Shown here: in pieces, positions 1 to 10,654 of the stretch | Position numbering within the stretch: position 1 is the stretch's first letter | Layout of the letters: each line of letters opens with the position of its first letter | Origin: Lotus japonicus | Lineage: Eukaryota; Streptophyta; Magnoliopsida; Fabales; Fabaceae | Direction of reading: 5' to 3' | NCBI RefSeq assembly: GCF_012489685.1 | Contig: NC_080045.1 | Location: 3,353,001-3,417,000 of the forward strand | DNA length: 64,000 nucleotides | The notes under the pieces: generated by a model | Told to the model about the DNA's origin: nothing | Seen by the model: the letters and a program-made list of their open reading frames with translations, nothing else | The model's database searches: none | Position numbers and translations under genes: made by a program

Positions 1-1961
1 GTTTCCCTATCCCTAGGTGCCCCGATAATGGATTTCCCATGGCTAACCTATGCGAATTTGGGTGGAAAATGAGTTTTCAAGGGAAAATATCAAGTTGGAA
101 GTGCAACTTGGATTGTCATGGCATGCCTCGTTGCCCAAATGGTTTCCTTATCCAAAGGTGCCCCCGTGAGCTCTCATGTTAAAATTTGAGAATTCTTGCC
201 CTGATGATGGATTTCCCAAGGCTAACCTATGCGAATTTGGGTGGAAAATGAGTTTTCAAAGGAAAATATCAAGTTCGAAGGGACTCTTGGTCTGCCATGC
301 CTTGCCTTGTTGCCCAAAGGGTTTCCCTATATCAAGGAGCACCCGTGAGCTCCCATCTCAAAATTTGGGAATTCTTGTCCCGATGATGGATTTCCCGAGG
401 CTAACCTATGCGAATATGGGTGGAAAATATCAAGTTGGAAGAAACACTTGGATTGCCATGGCATGCCTCGTTGCCCAAATGGTTTCCCTATCCCAAGGTT
501 CCCCCGTGAGCTCTCATATCAAAATTTGAGAATTCTTGACTCGATAATGGATTTCCCAAAGCTAACCTATGCGAATTTGGGTGGAAAATGAGTTTTCAAG
601 GGAAAATATCAAGTTGGAAGGGAAACTTGGATTGCCATGGCATGCCTCGTTGCCCAAATGGTTTCCTTATCCCGAGGTGCCCCCGTGAGCTCTCATGTCA
701 AAATTTGAGAATTCTTGCCCCGATGATGGATTTCTCAAGGCTAACCTATGCGAATTTGGGTGGAAAATGAGTTCTCAAGGGAAAATGTCAAGCTTGAAGG
801 GAAACTTGGATTTCCATAGCATGCCTCGTTGCCCAAATGGTTTCCCTATGACAAAGTGCACCCGTGAGCTCCCATCTTAAAATTTGAGATTTCATTCCTC
901 GATGATGGATTTCCCAAGGCTAATTTATGCAAATTTGAGTGGAAAATGAGTTTTCAAAGGAAAATATTAAGTTTGAAGGGACTCTTGGTTTGCCATGCCT
1001 TGCCTTGATGCCCAAATGGTTTCCCTATCCCAAGGTGCACCCGTGAGCTCCCATTTCAAAATTTGGGAATTCTGGCCCCGATGATGGATTTCCCAAGGCT
1101 AACCTGTGCGAATTTGGGTGGAAAATATCAAGTTGGAAGGGACACTTGGATTGCCATTGTATGCCTCTTTTCCCAAATGGCTTCACTATCACAAGGTGCC
1201 CCCGTGAGCTCTCATGTCAAAATTTGAGAATTCTTGACCCGAAAATGGATTTGCCAAGGTTAACCTATGCGAATTGGGGTGGAAAATGAGTTTTCAACGG
1301 AAAATATCAAGTTGGAAAGGAAACTTGGATTTCCATGGCATACCTCGTTTCCCAAATGGTTTCCCTATGCCGAGGTGCCCCCGTGAGCACCTATGTCAAA
1401 ATTTGAGAATTCTTGCAACGATGATGGATTTCCCAAGGCAAACCTATGCGAATTTGGGTGGAAAATGAGTTTTTAAGGGAAAATATAAAATTGGAAGGGA
1501 AAGTTGGATTGTCATGGGATGCCTCGTTGCCCAAATGGTTTCCCTATCCCTAGTTGCCCCCGTGACCTCTCATGTCAAAATTTGAGAATTCTTGCCTCGA
1601 TAATGGATTTCTCAAGATGCGAATTTGGGTGGAAAATGAGTTTTCAAGGGAAAATATCAAGTTGGAAGGGACTCTAGGTTTGCCATGGCTTGCCTCGTTG
1701 CCCTAATGGTTTCCCTATGCCATGGTGCACCCGTGAGCTCCCATCTCAAAATTTGAGAATTCTTACCCCGAAGATGGATTTTCCAAGGCTAAACTATGCT
1801 AACTTGGGTGGAAAATGACTTTTCAATGGAAAATATCAAGATGTAAGGGACTCTTTGATGGTCATGGCATGCCTTGTTGCCCAAATTGTTTCACTATGCC
1901 GAGGTGCCCCCGTAAGCACCAATGTCAAAATTTGAGAATTCTTGCACCGATGATGGATTTC
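1..1961 (+). repeat. 179-bp tandem satellite, segment 1
   Basis: Head-to-tail degenerate monomers of 179 bp, with occasional 161-bp variants. Landmarks in each unit are GGTGGAAAATGAGTTTTCAA, CCATGGCATGCCTCGTT, GGTTTCCCTATCCC, GTGAGCTCTCATGTC, GAGAATTCTTGCCCCGAT and CCAAGGCTAACCTATGCG. The period is fixed by successive AATGAG sites, for example ATGs at 588 and 767. The unit size is close to that of many plant centromeric satellites (about 150-180 bp). I do not recognise the family and assign no function. Open frames of 60-120 codons run through it, but they are by-products of the repeat. Confidence 0.95.
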
Positions 1962-3004
1962 TGATGAGCGATATTTTACCCACTTTTCATAGCCTTAATT
2001 TGTCATTATTAAAGATTATTCGTATTTAATTGACCTTGCTTGACAGTGATTTCTATTATTTTGTCTAATTATGTTCATTATTATTTTCAGGTCTTATTTG
2101 ACATTTAGGGCAATTTGGAGAATTGCAGAATGAAGATTTAATTGTGCTAGAGTGAAGATTGTATTTTAGGAAATATTAGGACTTAATTTCGGAATAAATT
2201 AAGTTTTCTATGTTTAAGATTCAAACTTATTAAGTTTGTTATTTTAAAACTTTATCTTTAGGATTTATTGTTATCTTCTAGGATTTGATTTTGATTAGGA
2301 TTTGTGATCTCAGCTCCTATTTAAGGGTTTGTGCTGAGACAAACAATTACCTTTTACCTTCTGTTTATTATTCAATATAATTTTATTTTTCAGTTATTAT
2401 TAGAGCTCTTCTAGGGTTTATGTTTTTATTCCCTGCTTCCTCCAATTTAATTGCTGAATTCGCCCCATCCATGGAAGGCTAACTTCCTTCGAACGAATTC
2501 CTTTGCAAAGTATATCGCGCTCTTGAGGTATAGTGATTAATGGAATTCGCCTGATTAGTTTTCTTCATCTCTACTTCTTACTTTGGTTTGCTTAATTCCT
2601 TATGATTAGAAATAGAAGATGATACATGTTCGCTTAGTTCATGTTAGGTCGTAACCGGTGCTTAATCGCTTAGTTTAGGAATCTGTGAATTAGTTATCGC
2701 TTAGTTAATTAATTCTCACGAACTAGGAAACTAATAACAAGAATTGATCTTTAGATACCCATGATTGAGCAGTGATATACTGATCAAAGGGATTCGTTCG
2801 TCTTTCCTTGACAATATTAATCTGTTTTTATTTTCTGCTAGTCTATTGAAACTGAATCACAAAACCCCCCTTGAGTGTGTGCGTTTGTGCATTTTAATAT
2901 TGAATCTTTGTTGAATGATAATCCTTGGGAAACGACCTAGGAGTCACTTCCCAGTTACTACAGTTTTCTTAATTAATTATTTGTATCGGGTACGGCCTCG
3001 ATCA
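1962..3004 (+). mobile_element. Solo LTR, probably Ty3/gypsy Athila-like
   Basis: A unique 1043-bp block interrupts the satellite. It begins TGATGAGCGATATT and ends CCTCGATCA, with the usual TG...CA termini. It is flanked by a perfect 5-bp duplication ATTTC (1957-1961 and 3005-3009), and the satellite resumes in register. There is no internal coding region and no second LTR, so it is a solo LTR left by recombination between two LTRs. The 3' part, with a GGGAAACGACC motif before the end, resembles LTRs of Athila/Cyclops-type elements. That family assignment and the plus orientation are inferences. Confidence 0.8.
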
Positions 3005-4898
3005 ATTTCCCAAGGCTAACCTATGCGAATTTAGTGGAAAATTAGTTTTTAAGGAAAAATATCAATTTGGAAGGGAAACTGGGATTGTCATGGCATGCCT
3101 CGTTGCTCAAATGGTTTCCCTATCCCTAGGTGCCCCTGTGACCACTCTTGTCAAAATTTAAGAATTCTTGCCCCGATAATGGATTTCCCAAGGCTAACCT
3201 ATGCGAATTTGGGTGGAAATTGAGTTTTCAAGGGAAAATATCAAGTCGGAAGGGAAACTTGGATTGCCATGGAATGCCTCGCTGCCCAAATGGTTTCCCT
3301 ATACCAAGGTGCCCCCGTGAACTCTCATGTCAAAATTTGAGAATTCTTGCCCCGATGATGGATTTCCCAAGGCTAACATATGCGAATTTGGTGGAAAATG
3401 AGTTTTCAAAGCAAAATATCAAGTTCGAAGGGACTCTTGGTTTGTCATGCCTTGCCTTGTTGCCCAAATAGTTTCCCTATCCCAAGGTGCACCCGTGAGC
3501 TCCCATCTCAAAATTTGGGAATTCTTTCCCCGATGATGGATTTCCTAAGGCTAACCTACGCGAATTTGGGAGGAAAATATCAAGTTGGAAGGGACACTTG
3601 GATTGCCATGGCATGCCTCGTTGCCCAAATGGTTTCCCTATCCCAAGGTTCCCTCATGAGCTCTCATGTCAAAATTTGAGAATTCTTTCACCGATAATGG
3701 ATTTCCCAAGGCTAAACTATGCGAATTTGGGTGGAACATGAGTTTATACGGGAAAATATCATGTTGGAAGAGACACTTGGATTGCCATGGCATGCATCGT
3801 TGCCCAAATGGTTTCCCTATCCCAAGGTGCCCCCGTGAGCTCTCATGTCAAGATTTGAGAATTCTTGCCCCGATGATGGTTTTCCCAAGGCTAACCTATG
3901 CGAATTAGGGTGGAAAATGAGTTTTCAAAGGAAAATATCAAGTTGGAAGGGACTCTTGGTTTACCATGGCTTGCCTCGTTGCCTAAATGGTTTCCCTATG
4001 CCAAATTGCACCCGTGAGCTCCCATCTTAAAATTTGAGAATTCATGCCTCGATGATGGATTTCCCTAGGCTAACCTATGCAAATTTGAGTGGAAAGTTTT
4101 CAAGGGAAAATCTCAAGTTCGAATGGAAACTTGGTTTGCCATGGCCTGCCTCGTTTCCCAAATGGTTTCCCTATGCCAAAGTGCCCCAGTGAGCTCTCAT
4201 CTTAAAATTTGAGAATTCTTGCCCCGATGATGGATTTTCCAAGGCTAACCTATGCGAATTTGGGTGGAAAATATCAAGTTGGAAGGGATACTTGGATTGC
4301 CATGGCATGCCTCGTTGCCCAAATATTTTCCCTGTGCTGAGTTTCCCCCGTGACCTACCATCTCAAAATTTGAGAATTCTTGCACCGATTATGGATTTCC
4401 CGGGGCTATTCTATGCGAATTTGGGTGGAAAATGAGTTTTTAAGGGAAAATAACAATTTGGAAGGGAAATTTGGATTGTCATGGCATGCCTCATTGCCCA
4501 AATTTTTTCTCTATCCCTTGGTGCCCCCGTGACCTTTCAAGTCAAAATTTGAGAATTCTTGCCCCGATAATGGATTTCCCAAGGCTAACCAATGTGAATT
4601 TGGGTGGAAAATGAGTTTTGAAGGGAAAATATCAAGTTGGAAGGGAACTTGGATTGCCATGGCATGCCTCGCTGCCTAAATGGTTTCCCTATCCCAAGGT
4701 GCACCCGTGAGCTCACATGTCAAAATTTGAGAAGTTTTGCCCCGATGATGGATTTCCCAAGGCTAACCTATGCGAATTTGGTGGAAAATGAGTTTTCAAT
4801 GGAAAATATCAAGTTTGAAGGGACTCTTGGTTTTCCATGCCTTGCCTTGTTGCCCAAATGGTTTCCCTATCCCCAGGTGCACCCGTGAGCTCTCATCT
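3005..4898 (+). repeat. 179-bp tandem satellite, segment 2
   Basis: This continues the same array after the solo LTR, about ten monomers in the same orientation. It includes the monomer type ending TGCACCCGTGAGCTCCCATCTC followed by the shortened 161-bp variant near 3480-3660. The segment ends at the CATCT target site (4894-4898) of the nested retrotransposon complex. The last monomer is cut at the CTCATCT motif and resumes at 21361. Confidence 0.95.
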
Positions 4899-5218
4899 TG
4901 TTCCGTGCTAGAACATAGAGAGGGAAGGTAGTACCCAAAGTGTGAGGAAAGTGATGTGAATGCTTAGAGAGAGAAGCTTTAACCGCTTAGAGAGAGAAAA
5001 TATAACTAAATTTAAATGCTATTATTTCTCAAATGAGCTAAGAGTCCCTTACAATTGGTATTCCCCTCCTATTTATAGAGGTGGAGTTGTGCTTTGGCGC
5101 CCTTATCCTATCTAAATGGGCCGGTTGGGCCTCTGGAAGGGAGGCCCAAGGTCCTGACGCATCCCACGCCCAAGGTTGAGTCTCCTGGGCGAGGGACCTT
5201 GGAGTCTCGCCCAGTGCA
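4899..5218 (-). repeat. Element A 3' LTR
   Basis: A 320-bp LTR that reads TGCACTGGGCGAG...TAGCACGGAACA on the minus strand. It matches 21041-21360 with roughly 14 differences counted by eye, about 4%. The terminal TCCA of its partner is TGCA here. The motif CTATTTATAG at about 5079-5088 is the reverse-strand form of the LTR TATA box that is TATAAATAG in element B. Confidence 0.93.
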
Positions 5219-6141
5219 CAAGTCCACAAGACACCGAGCTCGAAGCATGAGAGCTAAGTGTGTCTTTAAGTAAGAAATAAGGCGAGAGCCCTAAGGACGC
5301 TGACTAGAACTTTTAAAAACTTAAAATCTTGAATTAAAAAACAATGGCGTACATGGCTTGATAAATAAAGCCTTTGCAATCAACACTTTGTTGCCTCTCC
5401 AGCCGCGTCCTCTTCTTCTGGGCGACTCCAGTCCACAAGCAGGCTTGTAGCGACGGCTTTTAGTCCGCCCGCCTCAGCATAGTTACGCACGTGCCTCGAA
5501 TCGTGATACTTTGTCGTGTGTTGTGTCTGCCCCACGCGACGTGCCTTGAAGTGACGCCAGGGTCAGTAAATCCACAGAATCTCAACCGCTACCCTTGACG
5601 TGTCCTTTCCAGTCACTTCACCAACTTTTGACAACTTGAATTTTAACCAATCGGCAACAATCGTTGCAACTTTTCATTTAATGCATCTTTCCCACTCCCC
5701 AGAATTTCGCAACTGCAATCATGCCATTTTCTGACGTCATGGGGCACAACCTCTCTTTTTCCTCCATATCTCTCGGTAACCGTTCACAACATCTTCTAAC
5801 ACGTTCCCTTCAGCACGTCATTCCCCGCTTATAAAAGCAATATCTTACTAACCCCTTTCATTCCTTTACGATTACAAACCTTTGCTTCTTCATCCTTACG
5901 CGAACTTGTCCAGTGTCAAAATAACCTTTATTCCTTGCACTCCCTCTGCAAGACTCCGAAGCGCCAGACCAAAAGTTCCAAACGTAATGTCGTCGCTGCC
6001 ACCCCTCTACGGTGTGTTCCTCCTGTTCCCCCGCCCCCTCCAGGAGGCATTCCTCTTGAAGAAAAAGACATTATTGCCTTCCGAACGAGGACTTGGAAAT
6101 ATTTAAGTGCTCCCACCGCGAGGGCTTTGCCCGCCGGGACA
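5219..6141 (+). promoter_or_regulatory. Upstream region of the antisense ORF of element A, with TATA box
   Basis: This stretch between the 3' LTR and the first ATG of the antisense ORF has no convincing gene. TATAAAAG lies at 5830-5837, in a CT-rich setting that looks like a plant core promoter, and the antisense reading frame has no stop between it and the ATG at 6142. The sequence next to the LTR (5219-5260) is shared with element B just before B's 3' LTR. I infer that this region drives antisense transcription. No transcript evidence is available here. Confidence 0.5.
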
Positions 6142-7961
6142 ATGACTAACCAACGGTCAAGTTTAGAAAAGGAATCGTCCATTTGGGAGATTTCCATAGA
6201 ATCCGGCGGATTTCGTCATGAGAAACCTCTTGACAAGCTTCTGTATGTCAGTGCCTGCTCACCCCTTGAGCGCCCTTGGCTTCATCCTCAAGCCGACTTC
6301 GTGGGTGCCCCTCACTTTTTTTACGTGTATGGGTATATGTTCACGAATTTGAAGATTAAATTTCCTTTTTCCCCTTTTATCTGCTCCGTTCTTCACAACA
6401 TCAATGTGGCTCCTAGTCAACTTCATCCCAAAAGTTGGGTTTTCCTCCGGTGTTTCGAGATTCTCTGCGACGCGATGCACCAGGAACCTGAACCTTCGAC
6501 CTTCTTTTATTTCTATCGCGTATCTGTCCACCCCTTCCTGCTGCGCAGCTGGGTTTCCCTGGAAGCTAGGCCCGGTCATCAGCGCTTCAACCCTATCTGA
6601 CCTAGCATCACCATCGATTTAGCCCGAAAATTCTTCAGGGTTGTGGTGTCCCACGAATATCCCGAGGTTTTTACACACACAGATGGCACCGCTCGATTTC
6701 CTTTCTACTGGACTCAGGGCGCGCGCCAAATAGTTGACTCGTCTGAGGACTCCCTCACTCCTGAACATAAAGCTGTTATCGACTTTCTGGCCCGTCTCGC
6801 TGTTTCAGACTGCTCTCGCGTGATTGGTAGATCTTCCCCTTCTACCCCTCTCGTTCTTTCTATTTTCTACCAGCTTACCTTTCCTTTTTTTCACTTTCAG
6901 GACAAACTCACCGTGCCAATGGGGAGCTTCTGGCGGCCTTTGAGAAGAAAAATAACGTTTCCTTTCCCCCTCGAATAAATTTGAAAGGCGACAAGGTGTC
7001 TCTGTTGAGAATCCAGGCGAGCGGTAAACGGCCCCTTGGCGAGGAGGATCCTTGCCCTTCCCCGAAAAGGTTGAATTCCAGCGAGCCTTCCGGGACGATT
7101 CCAGCCCAACACGGTCTTGTCGACGGTTCTCTTTCCCGTCCAACAGTTATTTCGTCGCCGCTTGGTCCAAACCTAACGTCTTCCGCCAACGCCCCTCCTC
7201 CACCTACTCATACTTCCACCCCCTCCTCAGGGTCTGTGAGTCGGGGATTCCCGTATTCTTTAACTTTGACATCAGCCCAAATGGTGTGAATGGACGAAGT
7301 TGTTAAGCAGCGTGGCTTGGATAATGTCTCCGAAAGGGCTGTGGCGGTAGTGCTCCACGCGTTCCACTACTATAGGCTCTCCGCGCAGGATGCTGACGAA
7401 TTGCGATCCGAAGTGGCGCGCCTCCGCGCTCTCAATTCTCAACTTGCTGAGGATTGCGAAGTGCTCGCCGCTCAACTGATCGCCAAGGAAAACTCATTTT
7501 CCAAAGAGCTAGCCGAGCAGTCCGCTCGTGCTGAAGTTAGCTTAGAGTTTCGAGATAGGAGGATTTCTGAATTGGAGAAAACTCTTGCAGAGCTGTGGCA
7601 GAAGGTGGACCAAATAGCTTTGATGGAGGCCGACCTTGAAAACCTTTGATCTGACCTTGCGAAGAAAGATGATCTTTTATCCTCAGCGAAGACTCAAGCT
7701 CAACTTGACGCGAAGGCCTTAGAGGAAAAATTGAGGCCAGAGGCTGCTGTTGCTGCCGTTTCTGAACGAGGCCGAGGCTTTTTCCTCGCCAAAGCCCAAG
7801 TCAAACATCTTCATCCACTGATTGATCTTAGCCAGATCGGGGCATTTAAGAGGGTTACACCGACAGGATTGGTCGGGCCCGACGATCCTTCAGGCTTCGT
7901 CGCCGAGCTTTTCCTGAGAGAAGAACACGTAGAGCCAACTCAAAATGTTAGGAGTCCCTAG
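6142..7961 (+). pseudogene. Antisense ORF (aORF1) of element A, 'putative gypsy type transposon' protein with one intron
   Basis: A single reading frame runs antisense to A from ATG 6142 to TAG 7959-7961, broken only by TGA at 6598, 7287 and 7647 and by one candidate intron (6827-6900). The N-terminal part has the family signature SQLHPKSWVFLRCFEILC, as in Pfam Transposase_28, which is found in antisense ORFs of Tat-lineage elements. A Pro/Ser-rich linker follows (about 7020-7250), then a Glu/Leu/Ala-rich coiled coil (about 7290-7730) and a conserved tail with KAQVKHLHP. Element B carries a homologue. The protein's function is not established. I chose the start because 6142 is the first in-frame ATG after the TATA box. 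The copy is a pseudogene because of the three stops. Confidence 0.8.
6827..6900 (+). other. Candidate 74-bp intron in aORF1 of element A
   Basis: The donor is G|GTAGATC after 6826. The acceptor is TTTTTTTCACTTTCAG ending at 6900, preceded by a strong pyrimidine tract. Removing it joins ...RVI to QTHRANGELL through a GGA codon split G|GA (phase 1) and restores one frame. Without splicing, the upstream frame runs to a stop at 6978. Element B has a candidate intron at the same position and phase. The donor is not an ideal consensus. Confidence 0.65.
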
Positions 7962-8271
7962 ATTATCTTTGTACCAAGGGTCTCCTTTTTTTTTTTTAAT
8001 GAGAACCCCAAGTTTTAACTGCTTTTGCTATGAGTCTTAATTGCACGCCTCCCGTCGGGAGATAAACTATGCGGGACGTTCCTTTTAGGGAATTTCAAAC
8101 GTCTTCCCAAGTGCTTATTTTCCACGTTCCAACGGTTTACTGTTGACCACCGGCCACGAACGCTCAAGCCTTTATTGCGAGTCGCGTTCCTTTCCAAGAA
8201 CAACTCCTCGTGAAACTGCTTCCCTAATAACTCTCGAAACACGTTTTGAGGCTATAAATAGAAATTAAGAC
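7962..8271 (+). promoter_or_regulatory. Spacer between the two antisense ORFs of A, with TATA box
   Basis: There is no gene here. It contains a T-run at 7987-7999 and a TATAAATA box at 8253-8260, just before the 144-codon ORF. The distance from TATA to the first ATG (8272) is too short for normal initiation. The in-frame ATG at 8317 may therefore be the true start. This region has no counterpart in element B. Confidence 0.5.
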
Positions 8272-8706
8272 ATGGCAATCCTCACTCTTCACCTGTTATC
8301 CAAACCTACAATTGACATGGCATCCTACACAGCTCTCCTCAAAGAACTAAGAACAAAAGCTTTTGATGAAGATCTTTTTATCAACGTTAGGCATCCGGAG
8401 GATCCCAACGTTTACAACCTGACCAACAAGCTGCTGGGAATGGATTTGAGTCCAAAGATGGTCGTTATCCTCAGAAATTTCCTCTACTTCGTGGAGGAGA
8501 TTCAAGAGCTCTGCCGGCGGGAGCTGGATCTGCCGGAAGAGATAGAAGCAGTGAAAACAGCTCTGGAGACGGCGGAAGAAGGTCTTGAGAAGCTGGAGCT
8601 GAGCCGAAGACTGTGCAACCTAGAGTATAGGCAATACTGTTTGGAGCATGAGAGGACAGAGCAACGCAGAGAATGTAGGAAAATGAGGAGAAATCCTCCC
8701 TTTTAA
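8272..8706 (+). CDS. Second antisense ORF (aORF2) of element A, 144-aa coiled-coil protein of unknown function
   Basis: This frame is intact, with ATG at 8272, an alternative in-frame ATG at 8317 (codon 16) and TAA at 8704-8706. The protein is charged. Residues about 90-140 are rich in Glu, Leu and Arg (for example TALETAEEGLEKLELSRR), suggesting a helical or coiled-coil C-terminal half. The N-terminal part, with TALLKELRTKAFDEDLF and LSPKMVVILRNFLYFVEEI, is also probably helical. I see no signal peptide, membrane segment or catalytic motif. A TATA box lies at 8253-8260 and AATAAA at 8728-8733, so it looks like a complete small transcription unit. It is antisense to its host element and downstream of aORF1. 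It is absent from element B, where the equivalent gap is much shorter. It could be an element gene or a captured host fragment. Confidence 0.55.
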   Translation: MAILTLHLLSKPTIDMASYTALLKELRTKAFDEDLFINVRHPEDPNVYNLTNKLLGMDLSPKMVVILRNFLYFVEEIQELCRRELDLPEEIEAVKTALETAEEGLEKLELSRRLCNLEYRQYCLEHERTEQRRECRKMRRNPPF

Positions 8707-8727
8707 ATGTATAAAGTCAAATATTTG

Positions 8728-8733
8728 AATAAA
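8728..8733 (+). terminator. Candidate poly(A) signal of aORF2
   Basis: AATAAA lies 22 bp after the stop codon of the 144-codon ORF. It fits a plant near-upstream element but is supported by sequence alone. Confidence 0.4.
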
Positions 8734-9285
8734 AGTTTTGTTTCCCGAATTGTTTTGACGTGCATCATTATGAATCATACGAGCAAACAAATAACCGAGT
8801 TAGTAAATCGTCACGACACAAACAGATAAATGAAGGAATAAATGAATAATTAAATGAGCGTAGGATAGTTAAGCGGGCGAGGCGGGCAGCCCGCTACTTA
8901 TCTTCGCCTTTCTTTGATCGCCGCTTAGTACGTGTTTTCAGTGCTAGTCTACTAGTTTTGCACGAGTAATTTTCGAGGTGGGGTCTTACAGTTGCTCGGG
9001 GCCCAATGGCCATATGAGTTTACCCAAGACTTTTAGCCTAATTAAAAATGCTTCCCGCATTTCGGGAAGACTCGACTCGCCCATATTACGGGGAGGTTCT
9101 TTGGATAAATAGCTTATTCGCGCACACCGCCAACGGGTGGCGGCGGGAAGCTCATCCGCACACGTCGCTTGTAGGGGCTACGGTCAGCGCCGGACTTTCC
9201 GGAGCAATCCCCAGACATCAAGGTCGTGTTGGGATCGCCACCTTCAGGGAATTTTTCCCACCAGGCTGCCGTCTCAGTTTATTAT
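8734..9285 (-). other. Element A post-pol spacer (non-coding)
   Basis: No supported gene. From about 8980 to 9285 this is the reverse complement of B 15430-15680, sharing for example the GCCCAATGGCCATATG and GGAGCAATCCCCAGACATCA blocks. That shows A and B are the same family and places this stretch between pol and the antisense ORF. Element B inserted at ATTAT 9281-9285. Confidence 0.7.
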
Positions 9286-9607
9286 TGGACTGGACGAGGC
9301 CCCAGGGTCCATCGCCCAGGAGCCCTGCCTTAGGTGCGGGACGAAATTAACACCTTTGGGCCCTTCGTCCCGAGGCCCAACTGACCCACTTGTGCATATA
9401 AGAGGCGCGAAGGCCCAACCCCACACCTATAAATAGGGGACGGGAACCAATTGTAAGGGACTCTTAGCTCATTTGGCAATAACAAACATTGAAATTCAGT
9501 TATATTTTCTCTCTAAGCAGTTGGGAGCCTATCTCTCTAGGATTTCCGATCGCTCTTCACACACTCTTTGGGCACTATGCCTTCACTCTATGTTCTTGGC
9601 GAGAACA
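9286..9607 (+). repeat. Element B 5' LTR
   Basis: A 322-bp LTR, TGGACTGGACGAGG...CTTGGCGAGAACA. The TATA box TATAAATA is at 9428-9435. It matches 18725-19046 at about 96-97% by hand comparison. The boundary is set by the ATTAT duplication and the adjoining primer-binding site. Confidence 0.95.
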
Positions 9608-9627
9608 TTGGCGCCGTCTGTGAGGAT
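9608..9627 (+). promoter_or_regulatory. Element B primer-binding site
   Basis: TTGGCGCCGTCTGTGAGGAT directly follows the 5' LTR. The first nine bases after the leading T (TGGCGCCGT) complement the 3' end of plant tRNA-Asp as in Athila elements, but the following bases diverge. The primer tRNA is therefore uncertain. The same site occurs in A at 21021-21040 on the minus strand. Confidence 0.8.
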
Positions 9628-9880
9628 CGGTAGATTTCGATTCCCGGACAACGTGGATAGCGGTTTGGAAGAAGGGGTCAAATTTCCTGTTTCCTGTGTA
9701 ATTTTCTTGAATAAAGCAGTGATCGTCATTAGAATCGATTCGATGGAACGATATCGTCGATCGCGCGGAAGATAGTTAACGCGTGCGCACGATCCACCAT
9801 GGCAAGGCGTAATCACGCAGGAGCGGGACAAGCAGGGGACATTTTTACTGGAAAATGCGAGAAGCACGCCATTTCCAGAC
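9628..9880 (+). other. Element B leader, site of gag deletion
   Basis: Non-coding sequence with no supportable gene. The leader runs almost directly into the C-terminal part of gag. The Gag core (about 800 bp in A) is absent, so the deletion junction must lie within or near this interval. Confidence 0.55.
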
Positions 9881-10324
9881 TTGGAGGTTAGCAGCGGTTG
9901 GCAGAAGTTGATCCGTGAAGTTGTTAGTCGACTGAAGCGACAAGATGAGGGAATTACCCCAATGGATGCGGTGTTAGAACCTAGCGGTTTACACGGGAAA
10001 AGTTACCAAGATCCCACGGGGAGAGGCAGGATAATGGGCGGCTGGTGTGTTTATCATCAGGTTTCTGGTCATGATACCGAGAAATGCAGAGCTTTACAGC
10101 ATGCGGTTGAGAAATTGATCGCGGCGGGAAAAACTGTTAAGCCGCAGCGCAACGTACCTTCCACGGCTAAAGACATAGGCACAATCGCCGGAGGCTTTGG
10201 CGAAGGAGGAGTCACTAGTGCCGCACGGAAGCGATACCTCAGAACGGTGAATGCAGTCGCGGAAGCACCTTTCGGTTTCAACATCCGGATATCACATTTA
10301 CGACTGCTGATTTTTTCGGTTTGA
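9881..10324 (+). pseudogene. Element B gag C-terminal remnant with zinc knuckle
   Basis: An open stretch with no ATG at its start (the first codon used is TTG), so it is a fragment rather than a gene. It carries the Tat-type knuckle CVYHQVSGHDTEKC (C-x2-H-x4-H-x4-C) at about 10045-10090, the part of Gag that binds RNA. A charged linker follows. The frame then shifts, so the start of the protease is read in another frame. The Gag core domain upstream is deleted. Confidence 0.7.
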
Positions 10325-10640
10325 AACCACATCTAGACGATCCGATTGTGATCTCCCTTCGGGTTAACCGCTTCAACGTGCAATGAACGCTCCTAGATCA
10401 GGGGAGTTCAGCAGATATCATCTACAAGGGAACGTTTACGCAGCTGGGAATAGGGGAAGGAGACCTCGTCCCGTATGAGGGGACCTTAGTCGGATTCGCG
10501 GGCGAGCGAGTGTGGGTGAAAGGGGTTATAAATCTTGACACCACATTCGGCGAGGGGGAGAATGCCAAGACATTCACCATAAAATGCCGTAATCTCGACA
10601 GCTCATCTAGCAATAAAATACCCGCTGGCGAGCGGGCGAA
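10325..10640 (+). pseudogene. Element B aspartic protease remnant
   Basis: The active-site motif LLDQGSSAD has its Asp at 10396. DQG replaces the more common D-T/S-G, and element A has the same motif, so this is a family trait. An in-frame TGA at 10384 sits where A encodes Arg (VQRVLLDQG), as expected from a CGA to TGA change. Downstream comes VWVKGVINLDTTFGEGENAK, then a small deletion before the reverse transcriptase. The protease normally cleaves the Gag-Pol polyprotein. Confidence 0.7.
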
Positions 10641-10654
10641 TAGGACGGGTTATA

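Noticed and set aside
176..4888. Many 60-120-codon open frames on the plus strand in the satellite
   Set aside because: They are the same peptide families repeated with every 179-bp unit, in shifting frames, with random stops. Nothing suggests a protein function.
5038..5229. Minus-strand frame over the left LTR, also at 21178-21471
   Set aside because: It lies across an LTR, is repeated in both copies and has no domain.
6598..7649. TGA readthrough or recoding in the antisense ORF
   Set aside because: The sites show no shared context, and C to T decay explains them more simply. The B copy is broken at other places by TAA and TAG.
9048..9436. Two 99-100-codon overlapping frames
   Set aside because: They span the A spacer and the start of B's LTR, so they cross an insertion boundary and cannot be one gene.
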